59,783 nt of DNA from Metabacillus mangrovi (GCF_009711125.1 NZ_WMIB01000022.1:1-59783), one strand, 5' to 3'. Positions 28,513 through 36,837 are shown, counted from the first letter of the stretch. Notes: generated from the sequence alone by a model not told the origin. Made by a program: numbers and translations.

Positions 28513-29148
28513 CTAACTAACCTCTTCTTCCAAATACGTGACATCTCCTTCGCTGATTTTGGCTTGTCCATTTGTCAGTTCAGTCATCCACTTGGTGAAG
28601 GTTTCCGTTTGATCTGCGGCAGCATATGTTTCAATCTCAACATCTTCGAGATAATGAATGTCTTTTAAAAGGTACGCTGAGGAACGGAGCTCATTTTCGA
28701 GCTTTCCGAGCCACGTATAGTCAATTTTAGTATGCATAATTTTCATTAATTTACGCTCTACTATACCTGTATGGTTCAATCCTTCTGAAACCGATTGCCC
28801 GTACGCGCGAATCAATCCGCCTCCGCCGAGCTTAATGCCGCCGAAATAGCGGGTTACCACAGCAACCGTATCCTTCAGCTGGCGTTTTTTCAGCACTTCA
28901 AGCATCGGAATACCTGCTGTTCCTGTCGGTTCGCCATCATCACTTGCCTTTTGAATCTCATCTCTCTCTCCTATTAAATAGGCAGAGCAGTTATGATTGG
29001 CACTGGAATGCTTTTTCTTAATAGCCTGTATGAAAGCCTGTGCTTCCGCTTCTGTGGAAGCCCTGCTGATATGGCAGATAAAACGCGATTTCTGAATGAT
29101 TATCTCATGCTCTCCGCTGCCTTTTGCTGTATAATAAGTAGAAAGCAT
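28513..29148 (-). CDS. yvyE: YigZ/IMPACT family protein YvyE
   Basis: 211 residues of the UPF0029/IMPACT family. The N-terminal domain has KSRFICHI, HNCSAYLIG and the signature DDGEPTGTAGIPMLEVL, then VVTRYFGGIKLGGGGLIRAYG. A DUF1949-like ferredoxin-fold tail follows. The role is unsettled in bacteria; eukaryotic IMPACT binds Gcn1 and bacterial members may bind nucleic acid. The start is fixed at 29148 by AGGAGGTG upstream; a longer frame to 29211 runs through the ribosome site. Confidence 0.9.
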   Translation of the reverse strand: MLSTYYTAKGSGEHEIIIQKSRFICHISRASTEAEAQAFIQAIKKKHSSANHNCSAYLIGERDEIQKASDDGEPTGTAGIPMLEVLKKRQLKDTVAVVTRYFGGIKLGGGGLIRAYGQSVSEGLNHTGIVERKLMKIMHTKIDYTWLGKLENELRSSAYLLKDIHYLEDVEIETYAAADQTETFTKWMTELTNGQAKISEGDVTYLEEEVS

Positions 29149-29325
29149 GTTTGGACACCTCCTGGCCATAACGGGGAACCCATCTGCTCGTTCCATCAGA
29201 TTTTTCTGCAAATTGCGAGCGTTTTTTCACGCCCGCATTATTTCATTATATAGCGGTGCCGCAGTGACTTCAATCACAAATCGATAACAGAATCATGACA
29301 TTTACAGCAATGGAGGTAATTTCTG

Positions 29326-30483
29326 GTGAATGCCAAGAAGCTGGACAGTGTAGTTTTAGATGAAATCCTTAATAAAATGATTTCTACGGTGGATGGGAGC
29401 AAGGGTGAGATCTTCGCAATCGGCGAGCAGTCAAGAACCCAGTACGAATCACTGGTAGAAGAACTGTCCATTATAAAAACACAGGTGAACGATGTCATTG
29501 AAGCGGGGGACAAGCTCGAGATTCAGGCAAGACATGCCCGCAAAAGACTGTCCGAGGTCAGCAAAAACTTCAACCGGTTTACAGAAAATGAAATCCGGGA
29601 AGCGTATGAGAGAGCTCATGCCCTTCAAGTCGAATTGACCACCATGCAGCACCGGGAAAAACAGCTGAGGGACCGGCGTGATGAGCTGGAACGCAGGCTT
29701 CTTGGCCTGCAGGAAATTATCGAGCGGTCAGAGGCACTCGTCACCCAGATCGGCGTCGTGCTGAATTATCTCAGCCAGGATCTCCGCCAGGTCGGCATGC
29801 TTTTAGAGGATGCCCAGGCGAAGCAGGACTTCGGTCTGCGCATCATTGAGGCACAGGAAGAAGAACGGAAAAGAGTCTCCCGGGAAATCCATGACGGTCC
29901 TGCGCAAATGCTCGCGAACGTGATGATGCGCTCGGAATTGCTCGAACGCATATTCAGGGATCGGGGAACCGAAGAAGGCTTTAAGGAAATCCGCAATCTT
30001 CGCCAAAATGTCCGCAATGCCCTTTATGAAGTGAGGCGTATTATCTATGACCTAAGACCTATGGCGCTGGATGATCTGGGATTAATTCCTACCCTTCGAA
30101 AATACTTACATACGATAGAAGAATACAACGGAAAAACAAAAATGAGCTTCCAGAGCTTTGGTGAAGCAGAGGAAAGAAGACTTCCGCCAAGATTTGAAGT
30201 GGCTCTTTTCCGCCTTGCCCAGGAAGCCGTCACAAACGCCCTGAAGCATGCTCAGGCGAAGGAAATTTCCGTGAAAGTAGAGGTTTCGCCTGAGTACGTC
30301 AACCTTTTGATCAAGGATGACGGCAGCGGCTTTGATATGAGCGAGCTGAAAGAAAAGAAAAACAAATCGTTCGGGCTTGTGGGCATGAAGGAGCGGGTAG
30401 AACTGCTGGATGGTTCGATGGACATCAGCACGGAGCTCGGTAAAGGAACCACCATCATGATTAAAGTTCCTTCCATATTTTAG
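29326..30483 (+). CDS. degS: two-component sensor histidine kinase DegS
   Basis: A cytoplasmic sensor kinase that phosphorylates DegU. 385 residues without membrane segments. The N-terminal half is a long coiled coil (sensor domain). The HisKA_3 phospho-acceptor is EIHDGPAQMLANVMMRSE (His about residue 189). The HATPase_c part has AQEAVTNALKHAQAKEI and DDGSGFD then GLVGMKERVELL. GTG start, GGAGGTAAT upstream. Divergent from yvyE. DegS-DegU governs exoenzymes, motility, competence and, in B. subtilis, the type VII secretion operon, which fits the gene content of this window. Confidence 0.95.
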   Translation: MNAKKLDSVVLDEILNKMISTVDGSKGEIFAIGEQSRTQYESLVEELSIIKTQVNDVIEAGDKLEIQARHARKRLSEVSKNFNRFTENEIREAYERAHALQVELTTMQHREKQLRDRRDELERRLLGLQEIIERSEALVTQIGVVLNYLSQDLRQVGMLLEDAQAKQDFGLRIIEAQEEERKRVSREIHDGPAQMLANVMMRSELLERIFRDRGTEEGFKEIRNLRQNVRNALYEVRRIIYDLRPMALDDLGLIPTLRKYLHTIEEYNGKTKMSFQSFGEAEERRLPPRFEVALFRLAQEAVTNALKHAQAKEISVKVEVSPEYVNLLIKDDGSGFDMSELKEKKNKSFGLVGMKERVELLDGSMDISTELGKGTTIMIKVPSIF

Positions 30484-30672
30484 ACGTTTCTTTCCTCTGC
30501 TTCCTGGTCTACCCTTGAAACAGGGAGAAAAATAGCAAAACCGTAAGAAAAAAGTCGTAAAATTGCGGTCTGCCTTCGCTCCGGCAAAGCGATGAAGTAG
30601 AGTCAAAAGGCTTATTGACGATGGGTATGAGGATTGGACTAGAATGAAGTGAGCGAGGAGGCGTATTCAGTT

Positions 30673-31356
30673 ATGAAAACTAGAATCGTAATTATCGATG
30701 ATCATCAATTATTTAGAGAAGGCGTTAAACGAATCCTTGATTTTGAACCAACATTTGAAGTAGTAGCAGAAGGTGATGACGGCGACGAGGCAATGCGCAT
30801 CGTAGAAGAGCACAGACCGGACGTCGTCATTATGGATATAAATATGCCAAACGTAAACGGTGTGGAAGCAACCAAACAGCTCGTTGAAGCCAACCCGGAA
30901 ACAAAGGTCATCATTTTATCCATCCATGATGATGAAAACTACGTAACCCGTGCCCTCAAAACAGGTGCACGCGGCTATCTCCTGAAAGAAATGGATGCCG
31001 ACACACTGATTGAAGCCGTTAAAGTCGTGGCAGAGGGCGGTTCTTACCTTCATCCGAAGGTTACCCACAACCTCGTCAACGAATTCCGCAGACTGGCTAC
31101 AACAGGCGCAGGCGGCGGCGGACAGCAGCTGCAGCCTGAAATCCGCAGACCGCTTCACATCTTGACACGACGCGAATGCGAAGTGCTTCAAATGCTCGCT
31201 GACGGTAAATCCAACCGCGGCATCGGCGAAGCCCTTTTCATCAGCGAAAAAACCGTCAAGAACCACGTATCCAACATCCTCCAGAAAATGAACGTAAACG
31301 ACCGTACCCAAGCGGTGGTTGTTGCGATCAAAAACGGCTGGGTCGAAGTACGATAA
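30673..31356 (+). CDS. degU: response regulator DegU
   Basis: A NarL-family response regulator of 227 residues, nearly identical over most of its length to B. subtilis DegU as I recall it. The receiver has [15 protein letters not shown], the phospho-Asp in [10 protein letters not shown] (about residue 55) and [10 protein letters not shown]. The LuxR-type HTH is [21 protein letters not shown] then [16 protein letters not shown]. The linker after LATTGAG is shorter and Gly-rich compared with B. subtilis. ATG 30673 has GAGGAGG about 11 bases upstream; a frame from 30649 is unlikely. The 189-base gap from degS may hold a separate degU promoter. Confidence 0.95.
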   Translation: MKTRIVIIDDHQLFREGVKRILDFEPTFEVVAEGDDGDEAMRIVEEHRPDVVIMDINMPNVNGVEATKQLVEANPETKVIILSIHDDENYVTRALKTGARGYLLKEMDADTLIEAVKVVAEGGSYLHPKVTHNLVNEFRRLATTGAGGGGQQLQPEIRRPLHILTRRECEVLQMLADGKSNRGIGEALFISEKTVKNHVSNILQKMNVNDRTQAVVVAIKNGWVEVR

Positions 31357-31364
31357 TTTTGTAG

Positions 31365-31397
31365 AACCGTGCTCCTTGAAGGAGGGCGGTTTTTTTG
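31365..31397 (+). terminator. terminator of degU
   Basis: AACCGTGCTCCTT-GA-AGGAGGGCGGTT, with one interior mismatch region, then a T tract. Confidence 0.8.
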
Positions 31398-31487
31398 TTT
31401 TGGTGGGGCGGATGGGTAATATGTGGAGGACTGAGGCGGGGCATGGGCTGGCAGCTAGCTTGGGGCGGGGGGAGGCGTAAGTGCCGT

Positions 31488-31612
31488 GCTCTGACCCCAC
31501 CTTCGCTAAAGCGTTAAACCTCCGTCACCCTTCTCTACAAACTGGGGTGTAGCAGGGGTTTGGAGCGAAGAAGCTTGTTCCCCCGCCGCTTTAAAGCATG
31601 TGGGGTCAGTGC
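31488..31612. repeat. GC-rich intergenic repeat, GGGGTCAGAGC-ended copy 4
   Basis: Starts GCTCTGACCCCAC and ends GTGGGGTCAGTGC, an imperfect inverted pair. Inside, TTCGCTAAAGCGTTAAACCTCCG and GTTCCCCCGCCGCTTTAAAG match the reverse complement of copies 1 and 3. So the body is the same family, but the termini are different (GGGGTCAGAGC instead of GGGACTGTCCC). 31398-31487 before it is GC-rich with nothing recognisable. Confidence 0.7.
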
Positions 31613-31615
31613 TGA

Positions 31616-31740
31616 GCTCTGACCCCACTTTCGCTAAAGCACTAAACCTCCGTCCCCCAACCGACCGAACGAAAGTGGGGCAAGGGTTTGGAGCAGTCCA
31701 GCTTGTTCCCCTGCTGCTTTAAAGTATGTGGGGTCAGAGC
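31616..31740. repeat. GC-rich intergenic repeat, GGGGTCAGAGC-ended copy 5
   Basis: Starts GCTCTGACCCCAC and ends GTGGGGTCAGAGC, a perfect 13-base inverted pair. The body matches copy 4 and the reverse complement of copy 3 (CGCTAAAG, CTAAA, CTCCG, CCCCTGCTGCTTTAAAG in order). Head-to-tail with copy 4, echoing the tandem arrangement at 807-1064. Confidence 0.75.
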
Positions 31741-31857
31741 AACCATCTCCTTCACTCAAATAAAATACAAGTTTTTAATTGCAGCAGCCCTTAAACCGCA
31801 GCTGATCGTCATTGCGCGATAGCGAAATTTGCCGCAACGTGTCGGTAAATCGCTTTT

Positions 31858-31948
31858 CGACAAGATAGATGACTCTATCGACAAAATAGATAACTCAATC
31901 GACAAAATAGCGAACGCTATCGACAAAATACTTAACGCAATCGACAAA
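31858..31948. repeat. 21-bp tandem repeat, four units plus a partial
   Basis: Units begin at 31858, 31879, 31900 and 31921, each starting CGACAA(A/G)ATA and ending near CTAT or CAAT, with a fifth partial unit. Junctions such as CTATCGACAAAATAG are partly palindromic. Because 21 is seven codons, both strands show open heptad frames (IDKIxNS on one, LSIxxSI on the other). There is no ribosome site, so I treat it as noncoding. The surrounding 31741-31857 and 31949-32105 hold no other clear signal except the degV ribosome site. Confidence 0.75.
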
Positions 31949-32105
31949 CCAGCCCAGCCCAGTCTCCGCTTTCCACACCCCTGCATCCTGCCTTTTCCGT
32001 TCCCTTCCAAAAATAAATGAAACGGAGTAATGAAATTTTACGTAAAGTTCTATAGAATAGAGAGTAATCACTGCGATTCTGTTATAAGGAAGGTTTCTAA
32101 AGACG

Positions 32106-32948
32106 ATGAAAACGGCAATTCTGACCGATAGCACGGCCTACATACCGAAAGAACTGCTAAATGAGCTGGATATCCACCTGATTCCGCTCAGTGTCATTTT
32201 TGGCAGCGAAACGTATCAGGAGGAGCTTGAGCTGAGTGCTGCAGATTTTTACGCTGAGGTGCGCAGCCGGAACCAGCTGCCAACGACTTCACAGCCGCCA
32301 GTCGGAAAGTTTCTCGACATGTTCGAAGAGTTCTCCAGGCAATATGATGCGGTGATCTGTATCCATCTTTCTTCCGGGATCAGCGGGACGTATAATGGTT
32401 CCATTACCGCAGGGAACATGGCAGAGGGGATCAAGGTGTACTCCTTTGATTCTGAAATCAGCTGCATGGTTCAAGGGTTCTATGTGATTGAAGCAGCCGA
32501 AATGGCACGCGACGGCAAGTCTCCTGATGAAATTATGAAGCGGCTGGATGAGATGAAGAAAAGCGTCCGTGCCTATTTCATGGTGGACGACCTCTCCAAT
32601 CTTCAGCGCGGAGGCCGCCTGAACGGTGCGCAGGCGCTGATCGGTTCCCTTTTGCAGGTGAAGCCGCTGCTGCATTTCGAGAACAAAGTCATTGTCCCTT
32701 TTGAAAAGATCCGTACCCGTAAGCGGGCAGTGAACCGGATTTATGACCTGTTCGAGGAAGATGCAAAGCTCGGATTGCCGATGCGGGCTGCGGTGATCCA
32801 CGGCAACCGTCCGGAGGAAGCGGAAGAAATAAAGGTGGAGCTTGAAGCGAAATATCCGCACGTTACCTTCTACTTAAGCTATTTCGGAGCGGTCATCGGG
32901 ACCCATCTCGGTGAGGGCGCACTCGGTTTAGGCTGGTACATGGAGTAA
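32106..32948 (+). CDS. degV: DegV family fatty-acid-binding protein
   Basis: 280 residues of the DegV/FakB fold. KTAILTDSTAYIPKEL opens it, PTTSQPPVG and HLSSGISGTYNGS are the lipid head-group binding motifs, and LSNLQRGGRL is present in the second domain. Such proteins present fatty acids to the FakA kinase. The gene lies next to degSU as in B. subtilis, which gave it its name; it is not a regulator of them as far as known. AAGGAAGG precedes the ATG. Confidence 0.92.
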   Translation: MKTAILTDSTAYIPKELLNELDIHLIPLSVIFGSETYQEELELSAADFYAEVRSRNQLPTTSQPPVGKFLDMFEEFSRQYDAVICIHLSSGISGTYNGSITAGNMAEGIKVYSFDSEISCMVQGFYVIEAAEMARDGKSPDEIMKRLDEMKKSVRAYFMVDDLSNLQRGGRLNGAQALIGSLLQVKPLLHFENKVIVPFEKIRTRKRAVNRIYDLFEEDAKLGLPMRAAVIHGNRPEEAEEIKVELEAKYPHVTFYLSYFGAVIGTHLGEGALGLGWYME

Positions 32949-32980
32949 AAAACTCAGAGCAAACGCGCTCTGAGTTTTTT
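32947..32980. terminator. bidirectional terminator between degV and the VOC gene
   Basis: AAAAAACTCAGAGC and GCTCTGAGTTTTTT pair perfectly around a short loop; the symmetric A and T runs serve both convergent genes. Confidence 0.88.
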
Positions 32981-33326
32981 AGCATTGGCAGACCATGAGA
33001 TGATTTCCGTCCGGATCCTTAAAGGTGAAATAGTGCCCGTGCTCAATGCCGGTCACAAGCTCAATTTCCAGGTTTTTGACGTAGAAAAAAGCTGCTTCCA
33101 CATCATCGGTGTTAAAGTGAAAAGCCGGTGTCTTAAAAGTGTGTTCCGGCGAATAGATTTTGCTGTCGAGCACGATCCCCGGGCCCTTCATCGGTAAAAT
33201 ATAAAGGTGCCCAAACTGAATCTCCCCATCTGCTTTCACATTTAACAGCCTGCAATACCAGTCTCTTGCTTTCTCAATATTCTGCACCGGTATAAAAACT
33301 GTGCCGATTTGGTTCGAAATTGTCAT
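32979..33326 (-). CDS. VOC (glyoxalase/bleomycin-resistance fold) protein
   Basis: A single VOC-domain protein of 115 residues. It opens with IGTVFIPVQNIEKARDWYCRLL and closes with HGHYFTFKDPDGNHLMVCQC, where the metal-binding His and Glu-type positions of the family fall. FHFNTDDVEAAF is also typical. Substrate unknown. AAGGGGGAAAC precedes the ATG at 33326; a longer frame to 33410 has no such site and is rejected. Confidence 0.85.
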   Translation of the reverse strand: MTISNQIGTVFIPVQNIEKARDWYCRLLNVKADGEIQFGHLYILPMKGPGIVLDSKIYSPEHTFKTPAFHFNTDDVEAAFFYVKNLEIELVTGIEHGHYFTFKDPDGNHLMVCQC

Positions 33327-33416
33327 TTGAGTTTCCCCCTTAAATGTACTTTTCGCTGTGGACTTGAAAAAACCTCTAAATGCCAATAGTACCTTTTTGA
33401 AACTATCCAAAGAAGA

Positions 33417-33450
33417 ATAAACCCGTTTTCCTCTGTGAAATCTGGAGTTT
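33417..33450 (+). promoter_or_regulatory. candidate ComK box upstream of comFA
   Basis: Two AT-box-like motifs, ATAA-N5-TTTT and AAAT-N5-GTTT, stand 8 bases apart. ComK boxes are known to be AAAA-N5-TTTT pairs spaced by 8, 18 or 31 bases. The matches are 7/8 and 6/8. comK itself is in this window, and comFA is a known ComK target in B. subtilis. Confidence 0.5.
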
Positions 33451-33532
33451 TTAGCTGCTTTTTTCCTTTAATCGCTTTTAGACAGATCTCCTTTGCAAAG
33501 TGCATACTGAAGTAAAAAAGGAGCTCCAATTC

Positions 33533-34867
33533 ATGTCACCGATTGATCTTCGCAACCACCTCGCCGGCCGCCACCTGCTTTCCTCCGAAATCCCATTTCC
33601 TCCAGAACTCCTCCAGCATCAGGACATTCAAAAAGAAAAAGGTGTCACCAAAAAAGGCAGTAGCTACCAATGCACCCGCTGTCTCAACAGCAAGCGCCAC
33701 CTCTTTGCCTCCTTTGATTGTGCAAAATGCGGCAGGCAATGTACATACTGTCGGTCGTGCATCATGATGGGGCGGGTGAGTGAGTGTGAAACGCTGTACA
33801 GCTGGATCGGAGAATCCCTCGTTCCGCCATCATCAGCCGGTATGAACTGGAGCGGGATCTTATCCCCCCTGCAGGAAAAAGCCTCACTGAAAATTAAGGA
33901 AGCCATCGAACAACATACGGAACTTCTTGTCTGGGCTGTATGCGGAGCAGGAAAAACAGAAATTCTCTTCGAAGGAATTGAAGCAGCATTGCAATCCGGC
34001 AGACGTGTCTGCCTGGCAACGCCTAGAACAGATGTGGTTCTCGAGCTGCTGCCGCGTTTTAAACAGGCGTTTCCGAATGCGGATCCGATAGCGCTCTACG
34101 GCGGAAGTGAGGACCGCTTTTCTTCCTCAAGCCTTATTTTATCTACGACTCACCAGCTTTTCCGGTTTAAACAAACGTTTGATTGCCTCATCATCGACGA
34201 GGTGGATGCCTTTCCTTTTTCGGCCGATGAGACATTGCAGAAGGCTGTGGGGAAGGCCCGGAAACAGGAAAGTACACTGATCTATTTGTCAGCAACTCCC
34301 TCCGGAAAAATGAGAAAAAATAAAAACCTTCCGCATATCAAAATCCCCGGCCGCTACCACGGGCACCCGCTGCCCGTCCCGCGCTTTCAATGGATCGGCA
34401 GCTGGAAAGGCAGTCTTCTAAAGCAAAAGCTTCCTTCCCCATTTCAAAAATGGGTAGAGGACCATCTGCAAATCCAAAAGCAGGCATTCGTGTTTGTTCC
34501 AAACATCCCCGTTCTAAATCAAGTCACCTCCGCGCTTCAAAAGCTGAACGCTTCTATAGAAGGAGTCCATTCAGAGGACCCGGACCGGAAGGAGAAGGTT
34601 CAGCGTTTCAGGGAGGGAACGACTCCAATCATTGTGACGACGACGATCCTCGAGCGCGGAGTCACTGTACCGGATACGGAAGTGGCTGTCTTTGGTGCGG
34701 AGGAAGAGATCTTTACGGAAAGTGCTCTTGTGCAGATCGCCGGCAGGGTGGGCCGCCACCGTGATTACCCGGCAGGTGATGTTGTCTTTTTCCATTACGG
34801 CAAGACTCATGCGATGATCAGCGCGAGACGCCATATCCAGGAGATGAACCGGGAGGCGGGGCTATGA
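33533..34867 (+). CDS. comFA: DNA-uptake ATPase ComFA
   Basis: A DEAD-like helicase of 444 residues that powers inward transport of single-stranded DNA during transformation. A four-Cys zinc module (CTRC ... CAKC, with CTYC just after) lies at about 42-75. Walker A is WAVCGAGKTE (about 140), Walker B is IIDEVDAFP and motif III is LSATPS. Helicase C-terminal motifs TTTILERGVTVPD and IAGRVGRH follow. ATG 33533 has AAGGAGC upstream. Its stop overlaps comFC as ATGA. comFB, found between them in B. subtilis, is absent. Confidence 0.92.
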   Translation: MSPIDLRNHLAGRHLLSSEIPFPPELLQHQDIQKEKGVTKKGSSYQCTRCLNSKRHLFASFDCAKCGRQCTYCRSCIMMGRVSECETLYSWIGESLVPPSSAGMNWSGILSPLQEKASLKIKEAIEQHTELLVWAVCGAGKTEILFEGIEAALQSGRRVCLATPRTDVVLELLPRFKQAFPNADPIALYGGSEDRFSSSSLILSTTHQLFRFKQTFDCLIIDEVDAFPFSADETLQKAVGKARKQESTLIYLSATPSGKMRKNKNLPHIKIPGRYHGHPLPVPRFQWIGSWKGSLLKQKLPSPFQKWVEDHLQIQKQAFVFVPNIPVLNQVTSALQKLNASIEGVHSEDPDRKEKVQRFREGTTPIIVTTTILERGVTVPDTEVAVFGAEEEIFTESALVQIAGRVGRHRDYPAGDVVFFHYGKTHAMISARRHIQEMNREAGL

Positions 34868-35535
34868 GCTGGTGTATTCTGTGCCACGGGTACATGCAGG
34901 AGCAGGTGAGCTGGGGCATCCTGTTTGGTACGGATCCTGTGCCGGCAGCCTGTGAGCCGTGCCTTGAAAAACTCACCAAAATCTCAGGTCCCCGCTGCAG
35001 CAGGTGCAGCCGGCCGATGGAGGAGGAACGGGTGTGCGGGGACTGTGAAAGGTGGGGGGCTGGGGTTCTCGACCGCAACCTTTCCGTTTATTCCTACACC
35101 GATTCGGTGAAAGAAATCATGAACCTTTACAAGTTCCGGGGAGATGCCGAGCTGGTCCGCCTGTTTGAAACGGATATCCGGACAGTGGCAAAACAGCTGC
35201 CGAAGAAAGCGATGCTCGTTCCGATTCCCTTGTCCATTGAGCGGCTTCAGGAAAGAGGCTTCAATCAAGCCGAGCTGCTCGCAAAAGCGATTCGCAGGCC
35301 GATCCTTCTTCCTTTGGAACGGATCACTTCTGAAAAGCAGTCAAAAAAATCAAGAAGGGAGCGGCTTGCAGGGGGCCCGCTGTTTAAGCTGTCTTCGGAT
35401 CATCTGCTTCAGGGAGCGGTCCTGGTTATAGTGGATGACATCTATACGACCGGAAATACCGTGTATCAGGCCGCCCGTCTTCTTAAAGATGCCGGTGCCG
35501 CAAGCGTTTCCTCACTTACCTTGATCAGGGGTTAA
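34864..35535 (+). CDS. comFC: competence phosphoribosyltransferase-fold protein ComFC
   Basis: 223 residues. An N-terminal Cys-rich zinc module (CILC, CEPC, CSRC, CGDC) is followed by a type I phosphoribosyltransferase domain with the PRPP loop VIVDDIYTTGNTV (about residue 190). VPIPLSIERLQERGFNQAELLA is typical of the ComF family. It works with ComFA in DNA uptake; the enzymatic reaction is not established. The TAA stop also forms the -35 of the following sigma-D promoter. Confidence 0.92.
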   Translation: MSWCILCHGYMQEQVSWGILFGTDPVPAACEPCLEKLTKISGPRCSRCSRPMEEERVCGDCERWGAGVLDRNLSVYSYTDSVKEIMNLYKFRGDAELVRLFETDIRTVAKQLPKKAMLVPIPLSIERLQERGFNQAELLAKAIRRPILLPLERITSEKQSKKSRRERLAGGPLFKLSSDHLLQGAVLVIVDDIYTTGNTVYQAARLLKDAGAASVSSLTLIRG

Positions 35536-35559
35536 AGGTTCGATCACTTCTGCCGATAT
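35533..35559 (+). promoter_or_regulatory. consensus sigma-D promoter of the yvyF-flgM operon
   Basis: TAAA (35533-35536), 15 bases, GCCGATAT (35552-35559): a perfect match to the sigma-D consensus. The -35 includes the comFC stop codon. This places the late flagellar genes from yvyF onward under sigma-D as well as read-through from comF. Confidence 0.88.
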
Positions 35560-35592
35560 AGAAAATAGAGTAAGATAAGAGGAGACGACCTG

Positions 35593-36009
35593 ATGAACGA
35601 GCTTGCGAATTGTCCAAAATGCAATGCCCTCTTTGTGCAGACACAATTTCGCACCGTATGTGCGGATTGCTTTAAAATAGAAGAAAAACAGTTTGAGACG
35701 GTATACGGTTTTTTAAGAAAGCGGGAAAACCGGAAGGCAAAATTGAATGAAGTGGTCGATGGAACAGGAGTGCCGGAAGAGATCATCCTGAAGTTTATCC
35801 GGCTCGGCCGGCTGCAGCTGTCAAACTTCCCGAACCTTGGCTATCCTTGCAGCAAATGCGGCAGCCTGATCCGCGAAGGCAAAATCTGTGCTTCCTGTAC
35901 AAAAGACCTGCACGGTCAGCTGCAGCGGCTCCAACGTGAGGAGGAGTTTCAGGGCCAAAAGGTACAGGAGGAGAAAAAAACCTACTACTCCAATTCTACC
36001 AAAAGATAA
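35593..36009 (+). CDS. yvyF: flagellar operon protein YvyF
   Basis: 138 residues of the YvyF family. Zinc-ribbon-like Cys pairs occur at both ends: CPKC and CADC near residues 7-30, then CSKC and CASC near 86-102. A helix-turn-helix-like middle (VDGTGVPEEIILKFIRLGRLQL) resembles MerR-type recognition. Function is not established; the gene is conserved beside flgM. GAGGAGACGACC precedes the ATG. Confidence 0.88.
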   Translation: MNELANCPKCNALFVQTQFRTVCADCFKIEEKQFETVYGFLRKRENRKAKLNEVVDGTGVPEEIILKFIRLGRLQLSNFPNLGYPCSKCGSLIREGKICASCTKDLHGQLQRLQREEEFQGQKVQEEKKTYYSNSTKR

Positions 36010-36017
36010 AAAGGCTA

Positions 36018-36044
36018 TTAACTGCTTGAAGAAAGTGACGATAT
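36018..36044 (+). promoter_or_regulatory. second sigma-D-like promoter, upstream of flgM
   Basis: TTAA, 15 bases, GACGATAT: three of four and seven of eight matches to the sigma-D consensus at exact spacing, in the gap between yvyF and flgM. An extra promoter here would give FlgM its own sigma-D feedback loop. Confidence 0.6.
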
Positions 36045-36081
36045 CAACGGTAACCAAATCAGGCAGATGGAGGCGTTACGG

Positions 36082-36345
36082 ATGAAGATCAACAATTACG
36101 GTGTCAATGGAATCAACCCTTATAAACGAAGTGCAGATATGGTGGCAAAAACAGAAGCAGCGAAGCAAAAGCAGGACAAAGTAGAAATCTCAAGTGCTGC
36201 CAAAGAGCTTCAGTCTACAAACAAGATCTCTGAAGCCCGCCAGGAAAAAGTGGACCAGCTGAAAGCACAGGTCCAAAACGGAACATATGAAATCAAGCCG
36301 GACGAAATCGCGAAAAAATTCGCAGACTTTTACAAACAGCAATAA
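36082..36345 (+). CDS. flgM: anti-sigma-D factor FlgM
   Basis: 87 residues. FlgM holds sigma-D inactive until the hook-basal body is complete. It begins MKINNYGVNGINPYKRS and has the conserved VEISSAAKELQ and helical tail VQNGTYEIKPDEIAKKFADF, which contact the sigma factor. ATG 36082 has GGAGG upstream; a frame from 36067 would include the ribosome site. Expressed from the sigma-D promoters upstream, so it limits its own activator. Confidence 0.93.
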   Translation: MKINNYGVNGINPYKRSADMVAKTEAAKQKQDKVEISSAAKELQSTNKISEARQEKVDQLKAQVQNGTYEIKPDEIAKKFADFYKQQ

Positions 36346-36357
36346 GGAGGAACCGCC

Positions 36358-36837
36358 ATGCAGGCAGCCGCGCTCATACTCACCCTTGAAAAGCTCCTTG
36401 AGCAGCATCTGGATCTATATCAAACTGCGTTAAACAAAACAGAACAGCTCAAGCACAACAAGACAGAAGAGCTCAAGCAGACGCTGCAGCGCGAACAGGC
36501 TCTTGTGCAGATCATCAAACAGACGGAGGCAGAACGCATCACCGAAGCCTCCCGGTTTCTTGGCCGGCACACCGACCTGACCCTCGCTGCCTGCGCGGAC
36601 CGGGCAGAAGGCGCGGAAAAGACGCGCCTCTCCAAACTGAAGGAAGAATTCAAAAGCGTTATGGACAAGCTGAAGGCCGCCAACCTGCTAAACCAACAGA
36701 TGACCCAGCAGGCGCTTCAGTTTGTCACCATGTCACTCGATATGCTCATGCCGAGAGTGCCTGAGCCGAATTATAAGCGGCCTGATGCCGCAAAAAACGA
36801 ACCGAATCGAAGATCCCTCTTTGATTCGAAAGCTTAA
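36358..36837 (+). CDS. flgN: flagellar chaperone FlgN (YvyG)
   Basis: 159 residues, almost entirely alpha-helical with coiled-coil character. Export chaperone for the hook-filament junction proteins FlgK and FlgL, whose genes follow directly. The N-terminal helix LILTLEKLLEQHLDLYQTAL and the middle LKHNKTEELKQTLQREQALV fit the family. Ribosome site AAGGAGG. 12 bases after flgM. Confidence 0.87.
   Translation: MQAAALILTLEKLLEQHLDLYQTALNKTEQLKHNKTEELKQTLQREQALVQIIKQTEAERITEASRFLGRHTDLTLAACADRAEGAEKTRLSKLKEEFKSVMDKLKAANLLNQQMTQQALQFVTMSLDMLMPRVPEPNYKRPDAAKNEPNRRSLFDSKA

Noticed and set aside
30484-30672. Firm degU promoter
   Set aside because: TTGACG and TAGAAT occur but about 19 bases apart, too long to call with confidence.
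31858-31948. CRISPR array
   Set aside because: Units are contiguous without unique spacers, only 21 bases long, and no cas genes are present.
31829-32020. Small coding gene over the 21-bp repeats, either strand
   Set aside because: The right-hand frame starts at TTG without a ribosome site, and the reverse frame is equally open. Both follow from a repeat length divisible by three.
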